64,000 nt of DNA from Pseudogymnoascus destructans (lineage: Eukaryota > Ascomycota > Leotiomycetes > Thelebolales > Thelebolaceae). The notes under the pieces are model-generated. The model did no database searches and was not told the DNA's origin. It was given only the letters and a program-made list of their open reading frames with translations. A program made the position numbers and the translations under genes. The stretch spans positions 248,001 through 312,000 of the forward strand of contig NW_020167535.1 of NCBI RefSeq assembly GCF_001641265.1. The letters are read 5' to 3'. Below are positions 12,734-23,527 of the stretch, in pieces (the first letter of the stretch is position 1; each line of letters opens with the position of its first letter).

Positions 12734-13897
12734 ATGGGTCTAGTTGATTATTCAGACTCCGAATCTTCGGACAATGAGCAGGTCTCAGAGTCGAAGAAGC
12801 CCACCAAGGGATCATTTCAAAAGGTGGTCGATCGTTCAAACCCAGGAAAGATAAAGGTATCCTTACCTACAACGGCAGCGCCAACCAACGATGAGCCGCC
12901 TGCGAAGCGCGCGAAGACAAGCGGAGGGACATTCGGCGGCTTCAACTCCTTTCTGCCTGCCCCAAAGAAGACGGGGGCGGCTGCTCCAGAGACCTTGGGG
13001 GGTGGCGCAACGGGGAATGGAAGAGGTGGCGGATTAGGCTCCGGGGTCAGCTTGAAGACTGGAGCGGCGCCAGCATTCAGTCGAGATCCGAAGCCTGTCT
13101 ACGACGGCGGAGATAATTACGATGGTCGTGAAGAGGCAAAGGGTGGAGACAGCAGCATGGGTCTACCGCCACCAACGTTGGCGCAAACACCTGCAGCAGA
13201 AGTGAAATTGGTGGGGAAGCCGTTGATGTTCAAACCTCTATCGGTGGCTAGGAAACCACAAAAGAAGAAGAAGCCAGTCATCATACATAAAACAGCAGAA
13301 GAGCCAGCTTCACAAGGGCCGTCGTCCACAACTTCAGAGGCACCGAAGGCACCACCGCCGAAAGTCTCGCTTTTCGCTGTGCCCCAGAATACAGATGACG
13401 ATATTGCTCCTGAGCGAAAGGGAGAGTACCAGCCAATGTTATACGGTGCAAAACCCGAAGAAGAAGAAGAGCCTGAAGTCGTCAAAAACCCATACTACGA
13501 AGATCAATACAACGACGCTGAATCTCATCACACCGTCCCGCCACTTGCTGCCAGGGCTGCTCCAGCATCTACGACCTCCAACTCCCTCGACAGTATTGCC
13601 TCTGATCTGCAACTGTCAGCCTCAGAACGACGCCAACTCTTTGGGCGGCAAGGCGCGCGAAATCTCACTGGCAGCAAAGTTATAAACTTCAACACAGACG
13701 AGGAGTACCGCAATAATGAGGAATTGCGCTCCGCTGGCGAGCAGGCGGTGCACAATCCTGTCCGCTCCATCGCACCAGGCAAGCACAGCCTCAAGCAGCT
13801 TCTTAATGCGACCGTGAGCCAGAAAGAAGCATTGGAGGAGAGCTTTGCAAAGGGGTATGCGAACCGGAAAGAGGCAAGTGGGAGGTATGGGTGGTAG
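12734..13897 (+). CDS. PRCC-like nuclear protein
   Basis: An intronless frame of 387 residues starting MGLVDYSDSESSDNEQV. This acidic opening followed by a Lys-rich, low-complexity middle and a conserved tail is typical of the PRCC family (proline-rich protein linked to mitotic checkpoint and pre-mRNA splicing in animals). The middle has GTFGGFNSFLPAPKK and VGKPLMFKPLSV blocks. The tail has SASERRQLFGRQG, KVINFNTDEEYRNNEELR and APGKHSLKQLLNATVSQKEA, which match the conserved C-terminal region of the family. Several Lys/Arg runs could act as nuclear signals. The role in splicing is inferred from family. The start ATG is the first in frame after the short divergent promoter. Confidence 0.85.
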   Translation: MGLVDYSDSESSDNEQVSESKKPTKGSFQKVVDRSNPGKIKVSLPTTAAPTNDEPPAKRAKTSGGTFGGFNSFLPAPKKTGAAAPETLGGGATGNGRGGGLGSGVSLKTGAAPAFSRDPKPVYDGGDNYDGREEAKGGDSSMGLPPPTLAQTPAAEVKLVGKPLMFKPLSVARKPQKKKKPVIIHKTAEEPASQGPSSTTSEAPKAPPPKVSLFAVPQNTDDDIAPERKGEYQPMLYGAKPEEEEEPEVVKNPYYEDQYNDAESHHTVPPLAARAAPASTTSNSLDSIASDLQLSASERRQLFGRQGARNLTGSKVINFNTDEEYRNNEELRSAGEQAVHNPVRSIAPGKHSLKQLLNATVSQKEALEESFAKGYANRKEASGRYGW

Positions 13898-14850
13898 GCG
13901 TCTGGCCAAAGAATCTGCCATATTAGGAAGATGTACGAATTGAATGGACATAATGATACCCTTATTTACTCTGAATGGCCCCTTTTATGCATCATGTGAT
14001 GGTACCACCAGCTCACGCTCATATAATACTACGTTATATCGTATATTCACGTCTCACTTCGTCAAGGCTGCGAGCAACCCATGGTACAATCCCCTCGATG
14101 CTCTCGGTATCAGAACCTGAGATACAATATGCACCAGTGCGACGTAAGCTTCTGACGTGCCCTATTTGCATCTCCCCACGTTCTTCTCGCCAGAGACATT
14201 TCTCACCAAAGACTCTTCTCGTCGAGGACTCTTCTCACCGAAGGCACTTCTCTCACCAGAGGCACATCACACCGAAAGCTCTTTTTTCAGTCAGAAAAGG
14301 CACTTCTTGCCGAAGGCACTCCTGTCTTGTAATACCTCGTTCAAGGTTCTGTTCGTACCCTGGTAATACCGTGATTGAACCAAGTCTGACCGCGGTCAAC
14401 CATGTAATTAACCACGCAGCATAGTGCTGCCGTGCTTGTGGGGTCCCTCCCTCTTCCATAACGCACTGGAAGAAAATGTTTATTTTGACGTTCGTCAGAT
14501 TGTTCTTTTGAAGCGAGCTTTAATATGCTCGGCCTCCTTGATTGAGCAAGGATTCAGGGTGATATCATGATATGGGCGGGCACGTATGGCTGCACGCGTG
14601 GTGGATACCAGTATAAGTACTCTCATTTCCTAGTATGGCATGGCTGCAATGGCACTCTATGTCTTGGGCTTCACTGTGCGAAACCTGAACCTGCCCATTC
14701 CGCCACTTGTGGGTTGGATGGAGATTTCGAATAGTTTCACGGTCGAAATAGAATCGTCTCTCATCTGGTGGTGGGATACCTTGTCCGGTGGGGGCACGTG
14801 GCGGTGTGGGCCATCAGTCACATTGCAACTATCTATATATTAATATATTA
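13898..14850. other. Intergenic with degenerate short repeats
   Basis: 953 bases between two convergent genes, PRCC-like and Pol4. About 14180-14325 holds a run of degenerate 15-16-bp units of the type TTCTCACCGAAGGCAC. No coding, tRNA or transposon signal was seen in the rest. Confidence 0.6.
14180..14325. repeat. Degenerate minisatellite, about 15-16-bp unit
   Basis: Variants of TTCTCACCGAAGGCAC recur about eight times with substitutions and small indels (for example TTCTCGCCAGAGACA, TTCTCACCAAAGACTC, TTCTTGCCGAAGGCAC). The decay between copies indicates an old array. Confidence 0.7.
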
Positions 14851-16943
14851 TCACCTCGTACACCTCTCACCCGGCTCCCTCCACTCCAACCCCAACCCCT
14901 CAAACACCCTCTTCTCCGCCGTCAGCATATCCGGTGCTTTCCCCCCCACCCCCTCCAAATCCACCCACGCCCCATCATCCCGCCTCCTCACTCCACTACT
15001 ATCAAACTTCAGCCCCAAAACCGCCTTGACATAGCGCCTCAGGTCGCGCTGGAACGTCGTCCCGCTCGTCCATCCTGCCACCGCGCACCCGACCGTCCGC
15101 CAGGGACTAACAATAATATCGACTCTGCGGTGGACATTTGGGTTCTTCGCCCTTGGGTCAGCAGCCAAATCTTCTTCGCGTGTGGGCCATTCTGGGTCCT
15201 GCCACACCACTAGTGCTTTGTCGAGGGTGTCGAAACCCACGCCGAAGCCACCGGTGTGCCCCATGTCGCCTTTCCAGCTCACGGCCGTCTGCTTGCGCTC
15301 TGAGTTCGCAGTCGATAGTAGTAGTGTGTGTGTGATCCACTCACGGCGCTCAATCTCTTCAACTATACGCTGGACGAGATATAGCGTGACTATCTCATCG
15401 GGGTTACTAACGACAACATCCACATCGCCACTCTCTGGCTTGCCACGCCGATACCCACCGACGATAGTCATTTGGCAGCCTGGAGCGACATGATTCGCGG
15501 CTTCGAGGATGACAGCGCCTATGCGCTCGACTTCGTCGCGGGGGATCTTCTGCTGCAACTCTTCGTAGTATTTCACCCCTATCTGCTGCACTCGTGATAG
15601 ATTATTCCATCCGAACTCGACCACGTCGTCTAGGTCCCGCCATCCTTTTCTGTAATAGAAGTCCCTGGCGCCCTTTGGACCAACGCCCCAGATTTCATAG
15701 AATAAATTCAATGTCTGCATCTCGGGATCCTTGTCGATGTCGTCCACTGCGCCTATATGGCCGGTGTCGTTGAACTCCTGCCACAGTGCTGCGATTCTCT
15801 CGGAGCATCCTGGTAGGTGGAGGATCTCCTCGGCTGTCGAGATGGTATGGGGGTATGCAGCTAGTGAAGCAATTGAAGTAGAATATGCGCGGACGCCCAC
15901 CTCGTCATCGGTGAGGATCCGCGACTGGCGGATTCGGACGAGGAACTCAATGAAGGGGTCGTTGAGGGTGTAGAGAGGGGTGGTGCGTTGGCAGGAGTAG
16001 CTCGTTTTCAGGTAATCCGGGATAGGGGGCAGTTCGGGGGGGTTATCGTGCTCAGAGGTTGTTTGGCGGATAAGTGGTGTGGGACGTGTCACAAAGGCCT
16101 GGGAAGATGGAGATTGCTGCAGATTGGAGCGTCTGGGGAATGGAGGTGACGAAGCGTCCGGCGAGTCGCTGTGGGCGCGAGCGATAATTTCCCCTGGTAG
16201 TGAGCTTTTGGGCGGCTGGAACTTGGTTATTACTTTTGATATCTTATATTCACATGGGCTGGGATGCATACCTTCATAACATTACGATGTTTTGGAGCTT
16301 CCACCCGTCGTCCCTCATATACTATATACCCATCAAGTGGCAGCATGTGTCCAGCCGCTACGCTTTCCTCAAACCAGGATAGCTTCACAACTTTTATTGT
16401 GCCATTCCCATTAAATACTGGCCCTTCTGGGCTGGCAGTTGGCGTTCTGGGTGTGTGCGGCGATTTCTCTCTCGGGGGGCTGCTGGTAATCTCTTGTCTT
16501 GGGCTCTGCGCAGGACTCTGGACATCTTCGGACTGCGTGCTATTACCACTCCGTTCTCTGGCACTCCTTTTTTGACTTTCATCCTCTTCGGCTTCGGATT
16601 CAGTGCTAGAATCGAGGACCACAACTTCCACGTGATCAGGAATCTTAATTGGACCAGTGCGTCTCTTCTTCCTCGCAGGTCCCTCCTCCTGGCTCCTTCT
16701 AGCACTCCCTTGGTCCTCAACTAAGTTTTTCTCTTCTCTTTTGGTCCCCTTTACTTCCTCCGTCCATAACTTCCTACTTCTCAGCTCAAATTCAGCCCTC
16801 TTCTTCGTCGCTACCTTCCCAAGCACCAGCTTGGCCTCGGTGATGTCATACGTCAAATTAGGGATCTCATCTTCGAGCTGCAGGCGCTTGTCCTCTGGTA
16901 TGTGCGCGGATAGTAAATATGTTATGGGAAGGTCAAGAGGCAT
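14851..16943 (-). CDS. POL4: Family X DNA polymerase with BRCT domain (Pol4/TdT-like)
   Basis: Two exons, 16272-16943 and about 14851-16221 (the intron acceptor may be 6 bp further in), give about 680 residues. The N-terminus (MPLDLPITYLLSAHIPEDKR to about 220) holds BRCT-type sequence split by a basic linker and ending SWFEESVAAGHMLPL. It is followed by the 8-kDa lyase-like region, the thumb motif IWGVGPKGARDFYYRKGW, and the catalytic palm. Palm aspartates are visible in SGDVDVVVS (about 490 and 492) and HRRVDIIVSP (about 592). The steric-gate segment reads GWTSGTTFQRDLRRY (about 605-619), the TdT/Pol mu type rather than the YF type of Pol beta/lambda. Expected role is gap filling in non-homologous end joining. 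The 5' side abuts the transposon island 267 bp away. Confidence 0.92.
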
Positions 16944-17210
16944 TGTTTAAGCTATTTGAAATGAGAGTGCCATGGTGTCATCGTGGTGTGGGTGGTGATT
17001 ATGATGGGCAGTCTTGTGGTGGCAACTGAGACTGGCTAGCTTGGTTACATCTTTAAGGAGAGGTCATTAGAAGTTTAGTTTACTGCGCGCTGCCAGTATT
17101 AGCTAGAATACTCTAGTTGCAGTTGTTGGGCTTGAGTGAAGGTATTGTGGCTCTGGAGGTGCTGTCACTGTCAAATAATCTACTCGGCTAAATATATGGA
17201 CTACCATTTA

Positions 17211-17244
17211 GTATAACAACGTATTTCACGGGCGAAGCGATCAC
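17211..17244 (+). repeat. Left terminal inverted repeat of old element
   Basis: Pairs with 21657-21687 in inverse orientation over 31 bases, with one 3-base gap. It contains the palindromic core GCGAAGCG. Confidence 0.85.
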
Positions 17245-17343
17245 TTAATCGTCGGTGTTCGCACCGACCATCCTCCAGGTGGTCGCGGAAAGCAGTTTTT
17301 TTTTAAATTTTTGACATTTCAGATTGATAAGCTATTCCTAACG

Positions 17344-17692
17344 TCAAAATAAACCAGGATCTAAATTGTCCTCTAGATCAAGCTCATGGTCTACAAAAAA
17401 GCTATCGCTCTCCTCCACATCTAACCCACTGAATCTAGTAAAACCAGTATCCTCATCTTCGTCTACTTGCGACTGTGAATAGCCCATTGTTGAAATTAGC
17501 TGGGAGGTAGCTTCTTCGTGGAGCTCTGATTCTTGAGCTAATTTCTCGGTCTTGAATTGGCTTAAGTAAATCAAGAGGAACCTCCTTATTTGCCTTTAAC
17601 AGAATACTAACTTGACGCTTTCTTGCCTGCTCAGCTTTGCGTGCTTCTACTCCACGCTTATGGAGTGCCTTCTTGACTTTGCTCAGTGCCAT
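17344..17692 (-). pseudogene. Broken transposon-associated frame, family unclear
   Basis: Two overlapping minus-strand frames read as one protein broken by a frameshift. The first begins MALSKVKKALHKRGVEARKA. The second ends in an acidic tail with DEDEDTGFTRFSGLDVEESD and stops at 17344. The basic then acidic layout resembles the C-terminal tail of a DDE transposase, but I do not recognise the family. It lies just inside the left inverted repeat of the island. Its missing N-terminal part and the frame break mark it as a remnant. Confidence 0.45.
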
Positions 17693-17717
17693 TGTCCTCC
17701 AGTGTTCCCATTAGTAT

Positions 17718-17841
17718 AATACTTAAGTATTCGGGCCATTATGATACGGGGCATATCAATACGGTACGGGTGAAGCTTGATATGATACTAGTGAGCTCTG
17801 TATCAATACTTAAGTATTAATACAGGCAATACTTAAGTATT
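17718..17841. repeat. Three copies of palindrome AATACTTAAGTATT
   Basis: The perfect 14-bp palindrome AATACTTAAGTATT occurs at 17718-17731, 17805-17818 and 17828-17841. It lies just downstream of the hAT coding remnant, so it may be a set of subterminal binding motifs of that element. I could not find the matching opposite end. Confidence 0.85.
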
Positions 17842-17925
17842 TCATGTAATGTTAAAAATTGAAGCTGTAAAAACTGTATACTCTATAACCCTGTGAATTT
17901 CAGAACATATTGAACTAGCTAGATA

Positions 17926-18640
17926 TCATAGTCATCGCTGCCTCTTGCAACAATGTATCTGGGAGTGTTGACAGCTCATCATCTACAAACGGCAAAGCTG
18001 TACTCTTATTCTTCTTAAACCAAGACTTCAAGTACTCAACAGCTTAAATTGCCATAATACCTAGCCTGTTCCTATGGTCGGAAATCGTGATTTTCGCACC
18101 AGAGAACAGCCTTTCAGGCGCTGCAGACATTGAGGGTATTGATACAAATCTAATGCCATTACACTTAAGTTTGGAAATGTAGCCCGTTGAGTAGGCTCAG
18201 CCCACCATGCTCTCGCATCATCAGTTTTAACAAGTGGGGCTTGTAAATACTGAGTATATTCATCTTGAATAACGTCAATACCCCGCTTTTGTGTACGCCA
18301 TGTAAGAAACTCATTCGAAAGCGGCTTCTCAGTATCTTCACCTTCAACTTCTGCGATCTCTGCACTAACTGCCAATGCTTTGTACTTGTTGACCCACAGC
18401 TCCTCAACCTTGACACGTGCTTCAGCAACCCAATCAGCCTTCCATTCTGATTTGAAGTAAGTCCACTTCCATTGTGGGCATAATACTAACGCCGCTGTAT
18501 ATGCTGAAGTCCTGTCTGTCATACTGTAGTTTTTATCCAACTTCTTCCACCCAGCATTACAACAAGGACCAAGGAACGGGTCCATTGCATAATTGTAATG
18601 GTGGGTGCACTGTAATGGTGGGTGCACCAGATGTGAGAAT
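17926..18640 (-). pseudogene. hAT-family transposase remnant (C-terminal dimerisation region)
   Basis: The minus-strand frame from about 18590 reads DPFLGPCCNAGWKKLDKNYS, then LCPQWKWTYFKSEW and AWWAEPTQRATFPNLSVMAL, matching the C-terminal hAT dimerisation region. The expected motif FSGAKITISDHRNRLGI is present but in another frame from about 18120, so there is a frameshift. That frame then meets a TAA stop before AVEYLKSWFKKN. The N-terminal half, including the BED zinc finger and first catalytic residues, is missing. The upstream boundary is where the tandem repeat begins, suggesting the repeat interrupted the gene. Not functional. Confidence 0.8.
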
Positions 18641-20428
18641 CTAGCCACCCAAGGAAGGGATGATTTTACTAAGACAACACACTGTCTTAGGAAACAGAGC
18701 CAAAGGGTTGTAGCTTAGACTATTCCACAACGCAGCAATCAGGTGTGTGATGTAGTGAAGTGGTTCAGACAAGTTGCAACAAATGTTGAGTCTGGGAACT
18801 CAGGGGTAAGTCAGAGGTTAACACCTCACTGACTTTTCAGAAACAAGGAGTAACAAGATGAATGCTTGGAAGCTTGGAAAAGACGTGGAAGTATGTGATA
18901 GTCGATTTACTGTATTGCCTGCTTGCCCTTTCTTAAGGAAAGGGCAATCCTATTTATGCTAAAGGAGTGTAGTTCTCTCATTTTCCAAGACTTTCCATGA
19001 CTTACCAGGCTTGGTAACTGTAGTCGACGTAAGAGAATCCCATAGAACCATCTCTTAGGTTCGTAGCCTATAGGAAGTAAAAGGAGGTCCAAGGTCAGAG
19101 TACCCCTATAGACAAATTATGTCATAGACAAATTATGTCATAGACAAATTATGTCATAACTTAACCAATCTTGTGGGTAACTAAAGAGCGATAACATGTA
19201 ATGAATCATAGAGGTTCGTAGGAGCTTTTAGAGCTATCGTTCATGCTCCTAGGCCTCTAGTTGGTAGAGATATGTCATGTGGTAGTATGAGTGATGTCAT
19301 GTAATGAATCATAGAGGGTTGTAGAGATATGCTATGTGGTAATATCGGCCCAGTAACTAAGGAGCGATGACGTGTAATGAATCATAGATGGTTGTAGCAA
19401 TCGTTGAGTAGTATTGCTCTTGTTGTTGGTGTGATAAGCCAAAATATGTATAGTGACTTGTAGGTTTGAGGAGGAGATTTCCAAGTTTGCTCTTGAGTTT
19501 GATAGCAAACTGAGTGCAACGAATGTCAGTATGTCATGCACCAGATGTGAGAATCTAGCCACCCAAGGAAGGGATGATTTTACTAAGACAACACACTGTC
19601 TTAGAAAAAGAGCCAAAGGGTCGTAGCTTAGACTATTCCACAACGCAGCAATCAGGTGTATGATATAGTGGAGTGGTTTAGACAAGTTGTAACAAATGTT
19701 GAGTCTGAGAACTCAGGGATAAGTCAGAGGTTAGCACCTCACTGACTTTTCAGAAACAAGGAGTAACAAGATCAATGCTTGGAAGCTTGGAAAAGATGTG
19801 GAAGTATGTGATAGTCGATTTACTGTATTGTCTGCTTGCCGTCTCTTAAGGAAGGGCAATCCTATTTATGCTAAAGGAGTGTAGTTCTCTCATTTTCCAA
19901 GACTTTCCATGACTTAACCAGGCTTGGTAACTGTAGTCGACGTAAGAGAATCCCATAGAACCATCTCCTAGGTTCCTAGCCTATAGGAAGTGAAAGGAGG
20001 TCCAAGGTCAGAGTACCCCTATAGACAAATATGTCATAACTTAACCAATCTTGTGGGTAACTAAGGAGCGATGACGTATAATGAATCATAGATGGTTGTA
20101 GAAGCTTTTGGAGCTATCGTTCATGTTCCTAGGCCTCTAGTTGATAGAGATATGTCATGTGTAGTATTAGCCCAGTAACTAAGGAGTGATGTCATGTAAT
20201 GAATCATAGAGGGTTGTAGAGATATGCTATGTGGTCATATTGGCCCAGTAACTAAGGAGCAATGACGTATAATGAATCATAGAGGGTTGTAGCAATCGTT
20301 GAGTAGTATTGCTCTTGTTGTTGGTTTGACAAGCCAAAATATGTATAGTGACTTGTAGGTTTGAGGAGGAGATTTCTAGGTTTGCTCTTGAGTTTGATAG
20401 CAAACTGAGTGCAACGAATGTCAGTATG
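18623..20428. repeat. Tandem duplication of a unit of about 0.9 kb
   Basis: The sequence beginning GCACCAGATGTGAGAATC at 18624 recurs at 19538, a period of 914 bp, and both copies run to GAATGTCAGTATG (19533 and 20428). Copies look almost identical apart from point changes and small indels. For example, TAGACAAATTATGTCA is present three times in copy 1 (19109-19156) and once, shortened, in copy 2. Within each unit a block like GTAACTAAGGAGCGATGACG is itself repeated about three times. A TGTGAG start could suggest a long terminal repeat, but I see no internal domain or target duplication. No gene is supported inside. Confidence 0.88.
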
Positions 20429-21189
20429 ACAGCTAGGGCTATTCAGTGGAGTCTTCATTGGTTGAGTCAACGGAGGGCCACAGTCTATTGCAGTAGCTGA
20501 TTTCTTGGAGTAGGTAACAGTGCAAAGCTAAAGAGGAAAATAGCGTGCCCTTATATATGTTCCGGCCCAACAGCGAATGGCCCAGTCGCGAATAACACCA
20601 ATATTATAACATATCTCAACAACACATAGGTAAAATTTTCTAAGATTTAAAAGATATATTACTTGCTATATATAGTTTAATGTTTAGCTTTAATTTTGTA
20701 AAATATAGTGAACTTTTGTACTAATATATTACCTTTTGTAGCTTTTAAATACCATTATAAATGTGCTTATATCCTACAAACTTAAAGCTACATTAAAATT
20801 CTAAATAGGCAAAGTTAAAGAGAAGTGTTTAAAAAGATAATCACCCTCTATATACCACTACACTCCTCGCATATACTTCAGCCTCTTGATGTTAGGTGCT
20901 TTGCGCTACTAAAGCTTTGATACGGATGTTAGATTAAAACCTTTGTACAGATGTTAGATTGAAACCTTTGTACAGAACAGGCTAAATCATATCACGAAGC
21001 TTGAGTTTCTCTCTGCATTTAAAGAAGCATTTAAAGCTGCATTTACAGAGCAGAACATTAAGAGCGGATTCCGAGCTATATGACTAGCTGTAGAATGTCC
21101 TCTCTCACTTGAATCTACACTTCAGGACTCCAACCCCTCCTATAGTTAAGAGTGACAATTAGACTTCAAAGTCTCCTCAGACTATAAGG

Positions 21190-21590
21190 GAGCTTAACTT
21201 ACATTAACAACCGCATCGTACGACATCAGAACAGCTATCCTAGCTCAATTAATGATGCTGTTAGCTGCCTTGTTAAAGGATCAGAAATGATGATGCATTC
21301 TGCTGTTCTGGAAGTTAAGGTTCTACAAGCAGCAAATGAACAGAAAACTAGGAGGGAAAGAAAGCGTAAAAGGCGTATAGTGCAAGCGGGTAGTCTCTCT
21401 GTACGAGAGGGAGAGGATATCCTTTAGAGTGCTGAGGTTGAAGCTCAAGTCCGTACGGAGGTGGAAAGTAGGACTACTCGGCAGGTGGGCTCTAAGGGCT
21501 AGCAACGGCGCTATGGCCAATGTAAGAAGATTGGACATAATACCTGTACGTGCGAGGCGCTAGGAATCAATTACAATAAGGTCATTATGT
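21190..21590 (+). pseudogene. Pogo/Fot-type transposase C-terminal remnant
   Basis: In one frame the plus strand reads VKGSEMMMHSAVLEVKVLQA, then basic ERKRKRRI, GSLSVREGEDIL, a TAG stop, EAQVRTEVESRTTRQ, a second TAG stop and a zinc-knuckle-like CKKIGHNTCTC. This is the standard C-terminal tail of fungal DDE_1 (pogo/Fot) transposases. The catalytic domain is absent. It lies just inside the right inverted repeat of the island. The two stops and the missing body make it a dead copy. Confidence 0.85.
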
Positions 21591-21639
21591 AGGGTGGTGG
21601 TATAGTAGTAGTAGTAATAGTCAAATTTTGGTGGTGTTG

Positions 21640-21687
21640 GTGATCGCTTCGCCCGGGTGATCGCTTCGCCCGTGAAATACGTTATAC
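21640..21687 (-). repeat. Right terminal inverted repeat with internal duplication
   Basis: 21657-21687 is the inverse copy of the left end. Just inside it, GTGATCGCTTCGCCCG is repeated once more (21640-21655), a subterminal duplication absent at the left end. Confidence 0.85.
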
Positions 21688-22006
21688 TTGTCGATCATGG
21701 CCACAATTCAACAATACAGCGTCTGAGACGGTTACTAAGTAAGTTGAATACTCAGCAAAGGATAGTTGATATAATTTTATGGTATTTTCCCCATTGGATT
21801 CGAGATTCCCTAATTTGAAAGTGATTAAAATTGTTCTCAAATGGATATAATTTATACTCTTAAAACTATTTTCGTATGCTTTAAATCTCATATATATATA
21901 TATCTCTTTCTCTCGCCCAAATTTTCACAGACTTGCTAAACACACAATCATTGATTACTCATAGATCATAACTTCGCTGACGCCAAGGTACATCTTTCCG
22001 CCATCT
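21688..22006. other. Intergenic AT-rich flank of transposon island
   Basis: 319 bases with an (AT)n run near 21890-21902 and no coding signal. It separates the island from the 3' end of the reductase gene. Confidence 0.5.
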
Positions 22007-23527
22007 CTATTCCCTTTCCACCATCTTCACTTCAATCTTGAATCCCAAATCCGCAAGGCGGTCTATGAGGGGTTGACCCAGGGTTGCCGGGGTCATGAAG
22101 CCTCCACCAAGCTTCTTCGCCGTTACATCGTCTTTCAGGAGGGTAAGGGCAGCCTGGGAGACAAAGAGACCAGACACTGTAACAAGGGTTAGCAAGGCAA
22201 CTAGTGAGCACAATCGCTATTATCCGCCTTGTCCTGAGCACGAATGAAGCGAGATTGGAGTGCTTACTTTCATAGAGACCACCGGTGTATCTAACCCTCG
22301 CATGGACCCTCGTCAACGTGTCGGCGTTAGGTCGTCCCACCGCGCGATACTCTACAAAATGGCTCTTCGCTTCCTCCTCCGACGCTCCGTATCCTCGCGG
22401 AGGAACCACCTTACGCATCACCCACGTGGCGAATGGGAACTTCAGTAGAATCGTCCCAACTGTCAGAGCAAAATGTATGAAGAGTGCAAAGAAAATGCTC
22501 CTGGCCCTGGCGTACTCCGAGAATCTGAAGTTCGGGCCATAGACTTTTCCATTCCCAATAAGACCCCATGACCGCTCGACGATGGGCACGTCGCTCGATG
22601 CCCCAAAGTATGTAGTCAGAATTCCCAGATCGGGGTGCTCTCGCACCCCAAGGATGTTCGTCCATGCTGACTGCGTGGTCGGCGCCGTGGGTCCAGGGAT
22701 CGGGGAGTGTATGAAGGGTTTCTTGATACGACGGAGGTCAGCAATGCTAAAGTGGTCTACGACTTCCAGGATCGAGTGCAAGGTCCCGCCAGAGAACGTG
22801 CTCCTACATGCGATTAGTGACAACTCTCGAGAATAAACACGTGATCATAGAGATGGATTTAGAGGTCGCTGGTAGCGTAAAAGGAGAAAACCTACTTGAT
22901 GTTCTCCACCGAGAATATGACTTCTCGTGTCGTCGTGGAGAGTTCTTGGTGGATGCGCTTTACAATCGCATATGTCACCAGATCCGAAGGTAACGATTCA
23001 ACGGCGGACTGTGATATAAGAACAGCTCCTGTGCTCTTTGCCACCTTCTCATACTTCTTGACCATACTCATGACCCAGGGGACCTCACCCGTTATGTCCA
23101 AGTAGTGCGTGCCATTCTCAGCACAAGCCTTGAGCGCCGGCTCGCCGTAAACGCAGAATGGCCCAACGGTTGCGATGAGGACCGTCGTCTTCCTGGCCAG
23201 ATCGGCAAGTTCGGCCTCGTCCAGGTTGCATATTTCAATTGCTACACGTGAATGTCAGCCAGTGCCGACAATGGCGGCTCCAGCCTCGCGATGCCTAAAC
23301 GTTGGGAGGATTTGAAGCGCTGCTTTTTGACTTGTCTTACATGGCTGGACCCTGTCTGGGTTAATCTTCGCACATGATTCGGCCACAGCTTTCAGCTTCG
23401 ATTCTGATCGCCCGGCAATGGCCCATCTGATATCCGTAGGATAGGACCTCGCAATGTGTTTTGCTGTCCCTTTTCCGGTGTAGCCGGTGGCACCCCAAAG
23501 TACGATGTCATATTGGCGGGTAGACAT
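22007..23527 (-). CDS. Saccharopine dehydrogenase-like / trans-acting enoyl reductase family oxidoreductase
   Basis: Four exons on the minus strand, 23341-23527, 22896-23241, 22268-22803 and 22007-22176, join in phase to 412 residues. The N-terminus YDIVLWGATGYTGKGTAKHI is a Rossmann dinucleotide-binding motif (GATGYTG). Further on come VLIATVGPFCVYGEP and THYLDITGEVPWV, both typical of the saccharopine-dehydrogenase-like (SCCPDH) group. A hydrophobic stretch in exon 3 (about residues 275-300, FFALFIHFALTVGTILL) suggests membrane or lipid-droplet association, as reported for family members. The C-terminus GGGFMTPATLGQPLIDRL is also family-typical. The substrate is unknown; this group includes proteins working in lipid or polyketide metabolism, so lysine synthesis should not be assumed. 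Divergent from eL43. Confidence 0.9.

Larger units (their letters stand above)
17211..21687. mobile_element. Degenerate nested transposon island bounded by inverted repeats
   Basis: The left end 17211-17244 and right end 21657-21687 are inverted copies sharing GTATTTCACGGGCGAAGCG plus ATCAC; the left copy has a 3-base insertion (AAC). Flanking TA dinucleotides are compatible with a TA target duplication, as for Tc1/mariner-pogo elements. Inside are an unknown broken frame, a broken hAT transposase, a tandem repeat of about 0.9 kb and the C-terminal tail of a pogo-type transposase with stops. The composition is AT-richer than the flanks. At about 4.5 kb it is too long for a simple pogo element, so later insertions into an older element best explain it. 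The order of insertion is inferred. Confidence 0.75.

Noticed and set aside
18623..20428. LTR retrotransposon with two LTRs
   Set aside because: Units are directly adjacent with no internal region, primer site or polymerase motif, and no target duplication is visible.
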